DNA from: Bacteroidales bacterium
Lineage (GTDB): Bacteria; Bacteroidota; Bacteroidia; Bacteroidales; Muribaculaceae
Assembly (NCBI GenBank): GCA_004553485.1
Contig: SFLG01000071.1
Location: 1 to 13,347, forward strand
DNA length: 13,347 nt
Direction: 5' to 3'
Part shown: positions 1 through 5,471 of the stretch, piece by piece
Position numbering within the stretch: position 1 is the stretch's first letter
Layout: the number at the start of each line of letters is the position of its first letter
The notes under the pieces: model-generated
Database searches by the model: none
What the model was told of the DNA's origin: nothing
The model's input: only the letters and a program-made list of their open reading frames with translations
Made by a program: the position numbers and the translations under genes

Positions 1-14
1 AAACTCTCCGTTGT
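1..14 (-). rRNA. rrs: 16S rRNA, 5' end only (partial)
   Basis: Read on the minus strand, the window ends in ACAACGGAGAGTTT, which matches the start of bacterial 16S rRNA (AGAGTTTGATCCTGGCTCAG begins this way). Only about 14 nt are inside the window, so the match alone is weak. The call rests on context: a full promoter with an A-rich upstream element 280 nt away, a boxA-like site and a long non-coding leader, as expected for an rrn operon reading leftwards out of the window. The exact mature 5' end is estimated by alignment to the E. coli numbering from memory. Confidence 0.72.
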
Positions 15-281
15 TGGTATATTGTCTTTTTCTTTTCTTTGTTGAAAAGCAACAATTACCACGAAAGTGTTGTTGCTGTCGCTTCCGGTCGCGGGCCGCG
101 CCCATCTCTGGGCCGCCCTCCGGTCGCCCCGGCGGATTATCGCTGTCTGTGCTTGGTTTAAAGAATTGACTTGAGTTTCTCGGCTGCCCCAAAAGGCGCC
201 GTTTCTTGCTCTTGTACTACTCTTGTCTCTATTGTAAATCTTTCAATGTTCTCGTTGTTCGCGGGGGCGTTTTCCCGTTTG
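15..281 (-). other. rrn operon leader (non-coding)
   Basis: This is the stretch between the predicted rrn start site (about 281) and the 16S 5' end. It has no convincing gene; an open frame at 158-388 runs through the promoter itself and has no known family. The leader contains a GC-rich stretch around 83-135 that can fold (CCCA/TGGG around a TCTC loop near 100-113) and a hairpin TTGTTG-N5-CAACAA at 39-55. Leaders of this sort carry processing and antitermination signals for pre-rRNA. Confidence 0.6.
40..51 (-). promoter_or_regulatory. boxA-like antitermination site in rrn leader
   Basis: On the minus strand this reads TGCTTTTCAACA, 10 of 12 positions identical to the E. coli rrn boxA TGCTCTTTAACA. 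It lies about 27 nt before the 16S 5' end, inside a TTGTTG-N5-CAACAA inverted repeat (39-55). In other bacteria boxA recruits NusB/NusE to prevent premature Rho termination of rRNA transcription. Assignment here is by motif and place only. Confidence 0.5.
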
Positions 282-287
282 CGAGTG

Positions 288-318
288 CAAAGGTACGGCA
301 AGTTTTTGAACTGACAAA
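288..318 (-). promoter_or_regulatory. rrn promoter (sigma-ABfr type)
   Basis: On the minus strand: TTTG (318-315), 19-nt spacer, TACCTTTG (295-288). This is a full match to the Bacteroidetes consensus TTTG-N19-21-TAnnTTTG. The expected start site is near 281, reading left. Just upstream, 319-358 is strongly A/T-rich with A-tracts, resembling the UP element of rRNA promoters. Confidence 0.8.
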
Positions 319-358
319 ATATTTTGGAAAAAAATTGCAGAAAAAAGCAGGAAAATTG
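319..358 (-). promoter_or_regulatory. A-tract UP-like element upstream of rrn promoter
   Basis: On the plus strand this stretch is a run of A-tracts (AAAATATTTTGGAAAAAAAT and AGAAAAAAGCAGGAAAA) directly behind the -33 box of the rrn promoter. A-tracts here are the usual contact site for the RNA polymerase alpha C-terminal domain at rRNA promoters. The surrounding DNA is otherwise GC-rich. Confidence 0.5.
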
Positions 359-477
359 CCCGATGACGGGTAAACATGCAGGCAACACACTGAGACACAG
401 CAGGGTATAACTAATGTTAAAATATTTTAAAATAATGAGGATGAGCGAAGCGGGCGGAGATACGGACCGGGGGCGGC

Positions 478-509
478 ACCGTTATCGGTCAAGCTCGACC
501 GATAACGGT
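478..509. repeat. Perfect 13-bp inverted repeat between divergent promoters
   Basis: ACCGTTATCGGTC (478-490) is followed by a 6-nt spacer AAGCTC and its exact complement GACCGATAACGGT (497-509). It lies between the leftward rrn promoter (288-318) and the rightward yqeY promoter (561-592), with no coding sequence and no T-run on either side. That makes it unlike a terminator. It could be an operator or a dispersed palindromic repeat. Confidence 0.75.
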
Positions 510-560
510 CAATCGCGCACCCACAGGCGGGGGCCAAACGGGGTGCAAGCGGCGCCAGGC

Positions 561-592
561 GTTGCTATTTCGCGTTATTTTTTATAACTTTG
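561..592 (+). promoter_or_regulatory. yqeY-serS promoter
   Basis: GTTG (561-564), 20-nt spacer, TAACTTTG (585-592) fits the Bacteroidetes sigma-ABfr consensus. The expected start is near 599, which leaves a leader of about 107 nt before the chosen yqeY start. The leader begins with an AT-rich segment at 596-620 that resembles the repeated element at 3463-3483 and 9535-9555. Confidence 0.75.
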
Positions 593-705
593 CAGCCTGT
601 ATTATATAATAAGGTGTAAGGCCACATGTAATGACCCGCAAGAAAAGGGAGAAAGGGGCCCGAAGCCGTAACAAAACCCGAAACCCCAAAACAAAAAGCA
701 TATCA

Positions 706-1158
706 ATGGATCTTTTTGACAAAATCAGCGCCGACATCAAGACGGCAATGCTTGCCAGGCAGAAGGTTCGCCTCGAGGCCCTGCGCGGCATCAAGAAAGA
801 ATTTCTCGAGGCCAAGACCGCTCCCGGCGCGGGCGGCGTCCTCACCGACGAGGCTGCCACCAAGATACTGGTGAAGCTGGCCAAGCAGCGCCGCGAGTCG
901 GCAAAAATCTACTCGGAGAACAACCGCCCCGAGCTTGCCGAGAACGAGCTTGCTGAGGCCGCGGTGATAGACGAATACCTGCCCAAGGCCCTGACGCCGG
1001 AGGAGCTTGACGCCGAGCTGCGCAAGATTATCGCCGAGACCGGCGCCTCGTCGCCCAAGGACATGGGCAAGGTGATGGGCGTGGCAACAAAGCGCCTGGC
1101 CGGACGTGCCGACGGTCGCGCCGTTTCGGCCGCCGTGCGCGAGCTGCTGGCCCAGTGA
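706..1158 (+). CDS. yqeY: GatB/YqeY domain protein
   Basis: The 150-aa product MDLFDKISADIKTAMLARQK... is a YqeY family protein: an alpha-helical N-terminal half and a C-terminal part related to the tail domain of GatB, the tRNA-dependent amidotransferase subunit. Visible family features are the basic helix KQRRESAKIYSENNRPELAE, the acidic hinge AVIDEYLPKALTPEEL, and the C-terminal VMGVATKRLAGRADGRAVSA. The open frame extends upstream to 631, but the extra 25 residues are basic, low-complexity and outside the family. The ATG at 706 gives the usual ~148-150 aa, so it is chosen. It is first in a probable two-gene unit with serS, 45 nt downstream. The biochemical role of standalone YqeY is not settled; a tRNA-related role is assumed from the GatB similarity. 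Confidence 0.93.
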   Translation: MDLFDKISADIKTAMLARQKVRLEALRGIKKEFLEAKTAPGAGGVLTDEAATKILVKLAKQRRESAKIYSENNRPELAENELAEAAVIDEYLPKALTPEELDAELRKIIAETGASSPKDMGKVMGVATKRLAGRADGRAVSAAVRELLAQ

Positions 1159-1203
1159 CGACACAACTTTATTCTGTAATCAAAAACCAACCAAGCATAC
1201 ACG

Positions 1204-2475
1204 ATGCTCACACTTCAGAAAATCAAAGAAGACACACAATGGGTGATTGACCGCCTCGCCGTCAAGGGATTTGACGGCCGCAAACCCATTGCCGACGTCA
1301 TGGCCCTCGACGTCGTACGCAAAGAAACCCAGGGCAAACACGACGAAGCCGCCAATCAGCTCAAGAAATATGCCGCCGAAATCGGCAAGCTGATGAAGGA
1401 AGGCAAGAAAGAAGAGGCCGAGCAGGTCAAGCAGTCGGTAGCCGTGCTCAAATCGGAGCAGAAGGCTTACGCCGACGAGCTGAGCCGCACCGAGACCGAG
1501 ATACGCGACATCCTGCTCACCATCCCCAACACCGCCTACGAGGGTGTGCCCGCCGGCACCTGCGCCGCCGACAACGTGGTAGAGAAGACCGGTGGCCCGA
1601 TGCCCGAGCTCGGCGAGGACGCCCTGCCGCACTGGGAGCTGGCAAAGAAATACAACCTGATAGACTTTGACCTTGGCGTAAAGATTACCGGCGCCGGTTT
1701 CCCTGTCTACATCGGCAAGGGCGCCAAGCTGCAGCGCGCGCTCATCCAGTTCTTCCTCGACAGCGCCTCGGAGGCCGGTTACCTTGAGGTTCAGCCGCCC
1801 TACGTCGTCAACGAGGCCTCGGGCTACGGCACAGGCCAGCTACCCGACAAGGAGGGCCAGATGTACCACTGCGACGAGGACAACCTCTACCTCATCCCCA
1901 CCGCCGAGGTGCCCGTCACCAACATCTACCGCGACGTCATCCTCCCCGGCGAGAGCCTCCCCAAGAAAAACTGCGCCTACAGCGCCTGCTTCCGCCGCGA
2001 GGCCGGCAGCTACGGCAAGGACGTGCGCGGCCTCAACCGCCTACACCAGTTCGACAAGGTGGAGATTGTGCGCATCGAAAAGCCGGAGAACTCGTACGCC
2101 GCCCTCGAGGAGATGAAGGACCACGTGCAGAGCCTGCTCGACCGCCTAGGTCTGCCCTGGCACATCCTGCGTCTGTGCGGCGGCGACATGAGCTTCACCT
2201 CGGCCATCACCTTCGACTTCGAGGTATGGTCGGGCGCCCAGAAGCGCTGGCTGGAGGTTTCGTCGGTATCGAACTTCGAGACCTACCAGGCCAACCGTCT
2301 GAAATGCCGCTATCGCGACGAGGACAAGAAGATCAAGCTGTGCCACACGCTCAACGGCTCGGCCCTCGCCCTGCCGCGCATCATGGCCGCGCTGCTCGAG
2401 AACAACCAGACGCCGGAGGGCATCCGCGTTCCCGAGTGCCTGCAGAAATATTGCGGCTTCAGCATCATTGACTGA
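1204..2475 (+). CDS. serS: Serine--tRNA ligase (SerRS)
   Basis: The 423-aa class II aminoacyl-tRNA synthetase charges tRNA-Ser with serine in the cytoplasm. The N-terminal ~110 residues form the charged helical arm (ANQLKKYAAEIGKLMKEGKK and following) that grips the long variable arm of tRNA-Ser. The catalytic core follows, with TAEVPVT (about residue 233), motif 2 FRREAGSYGKDVRGLNRLHQ (from about 263) and motif 3 LNGSALALPRIMAALLENNQ (from about 382). Length equals the usual Bacteroidales SerRS. It starts 45 nt after yqeY and probably shares its promoter, since no TAnnTTTG box is seen in the gap. A strong hairpin terminator follows 17 nt after the stop. Confidence 0.98.
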   Translation: MLTLQKIKEDTQWVIDRLAVKGFDGRKPIADVMALDVVRKETQGKHDEAANQLKKYAAEIGKLMKEGKKEEAEQVKQSVAVLKSEQKAYADELSRTETEIRDILLTIPNTAYEGVPAGTCAADNVVEKTGGPMPELGEDALPHWELAKKYNLIDFDLGVKITGAGFPVYIGKGAKLQRALIQFFLDSASEAGYLEVQPPYVVNEASGYGTGQLPDKEGQMYHCDEDNLYLIPTAEVPVTNIYRDVILPGESLPKKNCAYSACFRREAGSYGKDVRGLNRLHQFDKVEIVRIEKPENSYAALEEMKDHVQSLLDRLGLPWHILRLCGGDMSFTSAITFDFEVWSGAQKRWLEVSSVSNFETYQANRLKCRYRDEDKKIKLCHTLNGSALALPRIMAALLENNQTPEGIRVPECLQKYCGFSIID

Positions 2476-2491
2476 CATCCGCCAGGCTGCA

Positions 2492-2537
2492 AAAACGAGG
2501 CGCCGCGTTCCCCGGTTGGGGCGCGGCGCCTTGTTTT
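2492..2537. terminator. Bidirectional terminator between serS and panB
   Basis: GGCGCCGCG (2499-2507) pairs with CGCGGCGCC (2522-2530). The stem extends outwards through an A/T-rich section (AAAACGA with TTGTTTT, one G-U pair) and inwards through CCCC/GGGG. The flanks give TTGTTTT on the plus strand and a T-run on the minus strand. It can therefore end both serS (plus) and the convergent panB (minus). Confidence 0.88.
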
Positions 2538-2612
2538 GCGTTTATGGGCTGAGGGGTGATAGGGCCGGCAGGCCCCGTAACAGTGCCGGGCACTTTTGGG
2601 GGTGAGGCCGGG

Positions 2613-3434
2613 TCAATAGCACTCGGAGGCACTGGGGAAGGCGGAGGTGCGGACGTCGGAGACGTAGGCGCCGATGGCGTCGCTGATGGCGGTGCCGAGG
2701 GAGGCGTAACGGCGCAGGAACTTGGGAGCAAAGCCGTCGTTCATGCCGAGCATATCCTGAAGAACGAGTACCTGGCCGTCGGTGCCGGGTCCGGCGCCGA
2801 TGCCGATGACGGGGATCTTGACGGCTTCGGTGACGCGACGGGCAAGGTCGGCGGGAATTTTCTCGAGGACGAGGCTGAAGCATCCGGCTTTCTCAAGCAT
2901 GAGGGCGTCGCTGATAAGCTTCTCGGCCTCGGCCTCCTCTTTGGCGCGGACGCCGTAGGTGCCGAACTGGTTTATGCTTTGCGGGGTAAGGCCCAGGTGG
3001 CCCATGACGGGGATGCCGGCGCGGACAATGGCCTCGACAGAGGCGAGCACCTCCTTGCCGCCTTCGAGCTTGACGGCCTCGGCGCCGCTCTCCTTGAGGA
3101 TGCGCACGGCGCTGGCAAGGGCGTGGTCGGGGTTGCCCTGGTACGAGCCGAAGGGCATGTCGCACACCACAAAGGCGCGCTGCACGCCGCGCACCACGCA
3201 CGAGGCATGATATATCATCTGGTCGAGGGTGATGGGAAGGGTGGTCTTGTAGCCGGCCATGACGTTGGCGGCGCTGTCGCCGACAAGTATCATGTCGATG
3301 CCACCGCGGTCGACAAGGGTGGCCATCGTATAATCGTAGGCGGTGATCATCGCAATTTTTTCGCCACGGGCTTTCATGGCGGCAAGGGTAGCCGTTGTCA
3401 CCTTCTTTTTGTTGTCAACTGTGTTTGTAGACAT
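2613..3434 (-). CDS. panB: 3-methyl-2-oxobutanoate hydroxymethyltransferase (PanB)
   Basis: The 273-aa enzyme transfers a hydroxymethyl group from 5,10-methylene-tetrahydrofolate to 2-oxoisovalerate, making ketopantoate, the first committed step to pantothenate and coenzyme A. The (beta/alpha)8 fold is complete. Metal and substrate residues are visible as D53 (VGDSAANVMAGY), D92 (VCDMPFGSY), K122 and E124 (VKLEGG), and the catalytic-base equivalent E191 (LVLEKIP); GIGAG follows. Length is standard. It stands alone, without panC or panD nearby, and is convergent with serS, sharing the terminator at 2492-2537. A -7 box lies about 105 nt upstream, and the leader carries the repeated AT-rich element at 3463-3483. 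Confidence 0.97.
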   Translation of the reverse strand: MSTNTVDNKKKVTTATLAAMKARGEKIAMITAYDYTMATLVDRGGIDMILVGDSAANVMAGYKTTLPITLDQMIYHASCVVRGVQRAFVVCDMPFGSYQGNPDHALASAVRILKESGAEAVKLEGGKEVLASVEAIVRAGIPVMGHLGLTPQSINQFGTYGVRAKEEAEAEKLISDALMLEKAGCFSLVLEKIPADLARRVTEAVKIPVIGIGAGPGTDGQVLVLQDMLGMNDGFAPKFLRRYASLGTAISDAIGAYVSDVRTSAFPSASECY

Positions 3435-3462
3435 AGCTTTTGGGGTTTGTTAGTAATGACGG

Positions 3463-3483
3463 CACACATTATTATATATAGGG
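3463..3483 (-). repeat. 21-bp AT-rich repeated element, copy in panB leader
   Basis: This 21-bp string is identical to 9535-9555. Read in the panB direction it is CCC followed by TATATATAATAATGTGTG. It ends about 28 nt before the panB start codon. A degenerate copy (core ATATAATAAGGTGT) lies at 596-620 in the yqeY leader, in the same orientation relative to its gene. Confidence 0.8.
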
Positions 3484-3539
3484 AAGTGTGAGGGGGGGCG
3501 CTTTTTGGCTCCGGGGGTGCCGTCCCGTAAATTTTGGCA

Positions 3540-3547
3540 CAAAGTTA
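3540..3547 (-). promoter_or_regulatory. panB promoter, -7 box
   Basis: On the minus strand TAACTTTG (3547-3540) matches the TAnnTTTG -7 consensus. No good TTTG lies at the usual 19-21 nt spacing; a GTTG at 3567-3564 is only 16 nt away. The predicted leader is about 100 nt and includes the 21-bp repeated element. Confidence 0.55.
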
Positions 3548-3617
3548 TATCTTTTGCACGAAACAACGTCGAATTTGCGGGTAAATTTCTAACCGGAGCG
3601 GCCAAAACGGCGTTAGT

Positions 3618-3774
3618 GGCGGCGAGCTCGCCGCCGAACGGTGACGGGCGCAGGCTGGCACAAAGGCCGACGGCGGGGTGCCGCTTAACGGTGACGAACA
3701 CAGGCAAAAACAGCGGCGGCGAGCTCGCCGCCGAACGGTAACGAGCGCAGGCTGGCACAAAAGCCGGCGGCGGG
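3618..3774. repeat. Tandem ~48-bp unit, two full copies and a middle partial one, with 18-bp palindrome
   Basis: AACGGTGACG-type cores recur at 3637, 3687 and 3734 (spacings 50 and 47). Each is followed by a GCAGGC or ACAGGC segment, then GGCACAAA or a variant. The outer copies begin with the perfect 18-bp palindrome GGCGGCGAGCTCGCCGCC (3618-3635 and 3715-3732), and full copies extend about 60 bp to CGGCGGGG. The middle copy lacks the palindrome. Spacing is not a multiple of three, and the short open frames across it have no family resemblance, so it is treated as non-coding. Confidence 0.8.
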
Positions 3775-3827
3775 GAGGGGTGCTTGGGGCCTAAAGGCCG
3801 CTAATGGAGCGGGGTTTGGATAGGGAC

Positions 3828-3859
3828 AAAAAAAAATTACTCGTCATCACGACGGGTAA
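3828..3859 (-). terminator. Intrinsic terminator of the small RNA
   Basis: On the minus strand TTACCCGTC (3859-3851), loop GTGAT, GACGAGTAA (3845-3837), then nine Ts (3836-3828). Eight of nine stem positions pair, with one C-A mismatch. The T-run exists on the minus strand only, which fixes the direction. Confidence 0.8.
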
Positions 3860-3892
3860 CCTTCTTAACCTTAAATCTAATACCATGAAAAA
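3828..3892 (-). ncRNA. Probable standalone small RNA (~65 nt)
   Basis: The minus strand holds a complete short transcription unit: a -7 box TATCTTTG at 3906-3899, an expected start near 3892, about 33 nt of mostly A/T-rich sequence containing TCATGGTATTAGATTTAAGG, then a 9-position hairpin followed by nine Ts. Nothing inside codes for a plausible protein. The nearest gene downstream on this strand, panB, starts about 390 nt beyond the terminator and has its own -7 box. The middle segment resembles leaders I recall from other Bacteroidales genomes, but I cannot confirm that or assign a family. Start and end are predictions from the flanking signals. Confidence 0.6.
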
Positions 3893-3898
3893 CACTTG

Positions 3899-3930
3899 CA
3901 AAGATAATGCTTTTATGTTATAAAACATAA
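3899..3930 (-). promoter_or_regulatory. Small RNA promoter with overlapping inverted repeat
   Basis: On the minus strand TATCTTTG (3906-3899) is a consensus -7 box. TATG (3929-3926) sits 19 nt upstream as a weak -33 box. A perfect inverted repeat TTATGTT-ATAA-AACATAA (3913-3930) covers the spacer and the -33 region, which would suit a repressor or activator site. Confidence 0.6.
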
Positions 3931-4102
3931 TTTTGAAGCAATAAATTTGCAGCATTAAATTAATTTAACAAATTACCAACCAATATATTTTTATCATTAG
4001 AAGCCTAATGTTGCTGTATATTAACTGTTTAGGCGGCGCAAAGGCCCGTTGACGGGAGTTTTGGCCTGAAATGTTTTTTGCCGTGGCCCCCCGGGGGGGG
4101 GC

Positions 4103-4337
4103 TTGCTGACGCAAGCTGAAGCTTGCTCACAGAACCAGGGAATCCGGCGGGAAGGGAGGTGGGCCGTTGGGGGCCGGGGTTGCCGACGCAAGCTGAAGCT
4201 TGCTCACAGAACCAGGGAAACCGGTGGGAAGGGAGGTGGGCCGTTGAGGGGACCGGGGTTGCTGACGCAAGCTGAAACTCGCTCACAGAACCAGGAAAAC
4301 CGGCGGGGAGGGAGGTGGGCCGTTGGGGGCCGGCGAG
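4103..4337. repeat. Three tandem copies of a 77-79-bp repeat
   Basis: TTGCTGACGCAAGCTGAAGC or close variants start at 4103, 4180 and 4259 (spacings 77 and 79). Each is followed by TCACAGAACCAGG, then CCGG(C/T)GGG, GGGAGGTGGGCCGTTG and a GGCCGG-type end. Copies 1 and 2 contain GCAAGC-TGAA-GCTTGC, a 6-bp hairpin; copy 3 has lost it (ACTCGC). Copy 1 has an extra GCTTGC in front, allowing two alternative hairpins. Unequal, non-triplet spacing argues against a repeat protein. Confidence 0.85.
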
Positions 4338-4383
4338 CCCTAAGTTGAGATAAAACTATGGGTAGGAGTTATGGGTGGCCGTT

Positions 4384-4829
4384 TCAGCGATAGTCGGCGA
4401 AGCGGCTCTGGAGTTTCTTGCGTGCAAAGAAGATGCGGCTCTTTACCGTTCCCAGCGGGAGGTTCATGCGCTCGGCAATTTCGTTGTACTTGCAGCCGAA
4501 ATTTCGTTTACGCCGTAGGCGCCTTCGGGAGTCTCGATGCCCGATTCCTGGCAGAGGTTGAGGTGGTAGAGGTTTTCGGTGGTGTCGACAACGGTGGCGG
4601 CACGGCCGGCGCGACGATAGTTGTTGATGAAGATGTTGCGCATGATTGTGAATACCCAGCCTTTGAAGTTGGTGTTTTCGGCGTACTTGTCTTCATTGTC
4701 GAGAGCTTTCAGGGTTGTATCCTGGAGCAGGTCGTAAGCGTCGTCGCGGTTTGAAGTGAGCATGTAGGCGAAGTTCAGCAGGTTAGTCTGCAAATTCATA
4801 AGATTGGATTGAAATTTAGCGTTTCCCAT
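4384..4829 (-). pseudogene. ECF-type RNA polymerase sigma factor, internal out-of-frame deletion
   Basis: The first frame (4829 to about 4500) encodes MGNAKFQSNLMNLQTNLLNF..., then sigma region 2 with DDAYDLLQDTTLKAL and NFKGWVFTIMRNIFINNYRR, as in the short Bacteroidetes ECF sigma factors. After GVNEI (residues 106-110) the frame becomes meaningless. A second frame (about 4497-4384) carries the end of sigma region 4: GCKYNEIAERMNLPLGTVKS, then RIFFARKKLQSRFADYR and a stop. In intact relatives about 20 residues join these two parts. The span is 446 nt; adding 58 nt would restore a 167-aa protein, the usual size. The first helix of region 4 (-35 contact) is therefore missing. The junction sits in a CGAAATTTCG palindrome at 4497-4506. 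As read, the product would be a truncated 121-aa protein without a promoter-binding region 4. Assembly error is possible. Confidence 0.85.
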
Positions 4830-5131
4830 AGTTGTAAGTTTTATATCGTTGTTGATTTTTTTAGCCTTTAATAAGGGAGCGTTTGTGATTATCTTGAGTT
4901 ATAAAAATACAACCGAATTGTAACATTGTCAATAGTTTTACAGTTAAACTCTGTTAATAAAATTGCTTTTTCTTAAACGGATTTGCAATTAGCTGGTTTT
5001 ATGAGGGTTACAAAGGTGTAAAATTTAGGGGCGCAGATGGGTAATTTTGGTTAATTGTAACAAATTAAGCAATAAATTAAGCGTCGTTAACATTATTTTC
5101 AACTTTATTGTAACAATTGTAACGATTGTTG
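4830..5131 (-). other. Long AT-rich leader upstream of the sigma factor gene
   Basis: This ~300-nt stretch has no gene I can support on either strand and is far more A/T-rich than its surroundings. A consensus promoter at 5138-5169 points into it from the right, so it may be a long leader of the sigma gene, or a separate short transcript. It contains TTGTAAC-type repeats (TTGTAACAATTGTAACGATT at 5109-5128). A TTGACA-N17-TATTTT arrangement also occurs on the minus strand (4932 downward), but that E. coli-like pattern is not the normal promoter of this phylum. Confidence 0.4.
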
Positions 5132-5137
5132 CGATTG

Positions 5138-5169
5138 CAAAAGTAAACGTTTTGTAGCATCTATGCAAC
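5138..5169 (-). promoter_or_regulatory. Promoter reading towards the sigma factor pseudogene
   Basis: On the minus strand GTTG (5169-5166), 20-nt spacer, TACTTTTG (5145-5138): a full sigma-ABfr type match. The expected start near 5131 is about 300 nt before the sigma factor start codon. Confidence 0.65.
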
Positions 5170-5202
5170 GGTTTTGGTGGATTTTTTGTGACAGGGGGAC
5201 GA

Positions 5203-5252
5203 AAAACCCAGCCGGCGAGCCACGAGGTGGGCTGCCGGCCGGGCGGGGTTTA
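5203..5252 (-). terminator. Terminator downstream of the trpB-like gene
   Basis: GCCGGC (5211-5216) pairs with GCCGGC (5234-5239), and the inner AGCCAC pairs with GTGGGCT with one bulge around a GAG loop. Outside, AACCC and GGGGTTT can add pairs. On the minus strand the stem is followed by GGGTTTTTC. It is about 220 nt past the trpB-like stop, and no other minus-strand gene lies between. Confidence 0.6.
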
Positions 5253-5331
5253 TGCGGTGTGTGGTGTTTTTTGGGGAGGGGGCCGATGGGACCGATAACT
5301 ATGTGACTTGTGTGGCGTATGTGGTGTATAT

Positions 5332-5376
5332 GACTTATACGTCTTATACGTCTTATACGTCTTATACGACTTATAC
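5332..5376. repeat. Five tandem 9-bp units (G[A/T]CTTATAC)
   Basis: Five perfect-length units lie head to tail: GACTTATAC, GTCTTATAC three times, GACTTATAC. Degenerate relatives precede them (GTATATGACTT region from about 5313). The same unit appears in inverted orientation as CATATAAGTCGTATAAG at 9581-9597, ahead of the FKBP gene. The array lies in the 3' non-coding region of the trpB-like gene. A nine-base period could code Tyr-Thr-Ser repeats, but no gene is supported here. Confidence 0.85.
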
Positions 5377-5380
5377 GGGC

Positions 5381-5451
5381 CGGGCCGCTGTGGCCGTGGC
5401 GGGCCAGGGCTGCGGATGGACGACGGGCGGCGGCCCGGGCCGCTGTGGCCG
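5381..5451. repeat. 16-bp direct repeat (CGGGCCGCTGTGGCCG), two copies
   Basis: CGGGCCGCTGTGGCCG occurs at 5381-5396 and 5436-5451, 55 bp apart, in a very GC-rich stretch just after the trpB-like stop. Each copy can also fold on itself (CGGCC/GGCCG). No function can be assigned. Confidence 0.7.
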
Positions 5452-5471
5452 GGGCGCGGCGCCCTGCGGCC

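Noticed and set aside
158..388. 76-aa minus-strand open frame
   Set aside because: It runs across the rrn promoter and leader, has no recognisable family, and is explained by the non-coding rrn leader.
631..705. Upstream start for yqeY giving 175 aa
   Set aside because: The extra 25 residues are basic, low-complexity and absent from the family; the ATG at 706 gives the normal length.
2556..3491. 311-aa plus-strand open frame opposite panB
   Set aside because: Glycine/alanine/aspartate/histidine-rich antisense translation of panB, which is a full-length recognised enzyme on the other strand.
3885..3923. 12-codon plus-strand mini-frame MKNTCKDNAFML
   Set aside because: It overlaps, in antisense, the promoter and start of the small RNA, whose terminator T-run fixes the minus strand as the transcribed one.
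3942..3949. TAAATTTG, a plus-strand -7 match
   Set aside because: No -33 partner and no plus-strand gene or RNA downstream; chance match in A/T-rich DNA.
4103..4348. 81-aa plus-strand frame across the 77-79-bp repeats, and an 85-aa minus-strand one
   Set aside because: Repeat spacing of 77 and 79 is not in register, so the repeats are read in different frames; this is not how a repeat protein looks.
4897..4932. E. coli-like TTGACA-N17-TATTTT promoter on the minus strand
   Set aside because: The main sigma factor of this phylum uses TTTG/TAnnTTTG; such matches are expected by chance in an AT-rich stretch. Mentioned only in the leader entry.
5332..5376. CRISPR array
   Set aside because: Nine-base units are directly adjacent with no spacers, and no cas genes are present. 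The 77-79-bp repeats also lack repeat/spacer structure.
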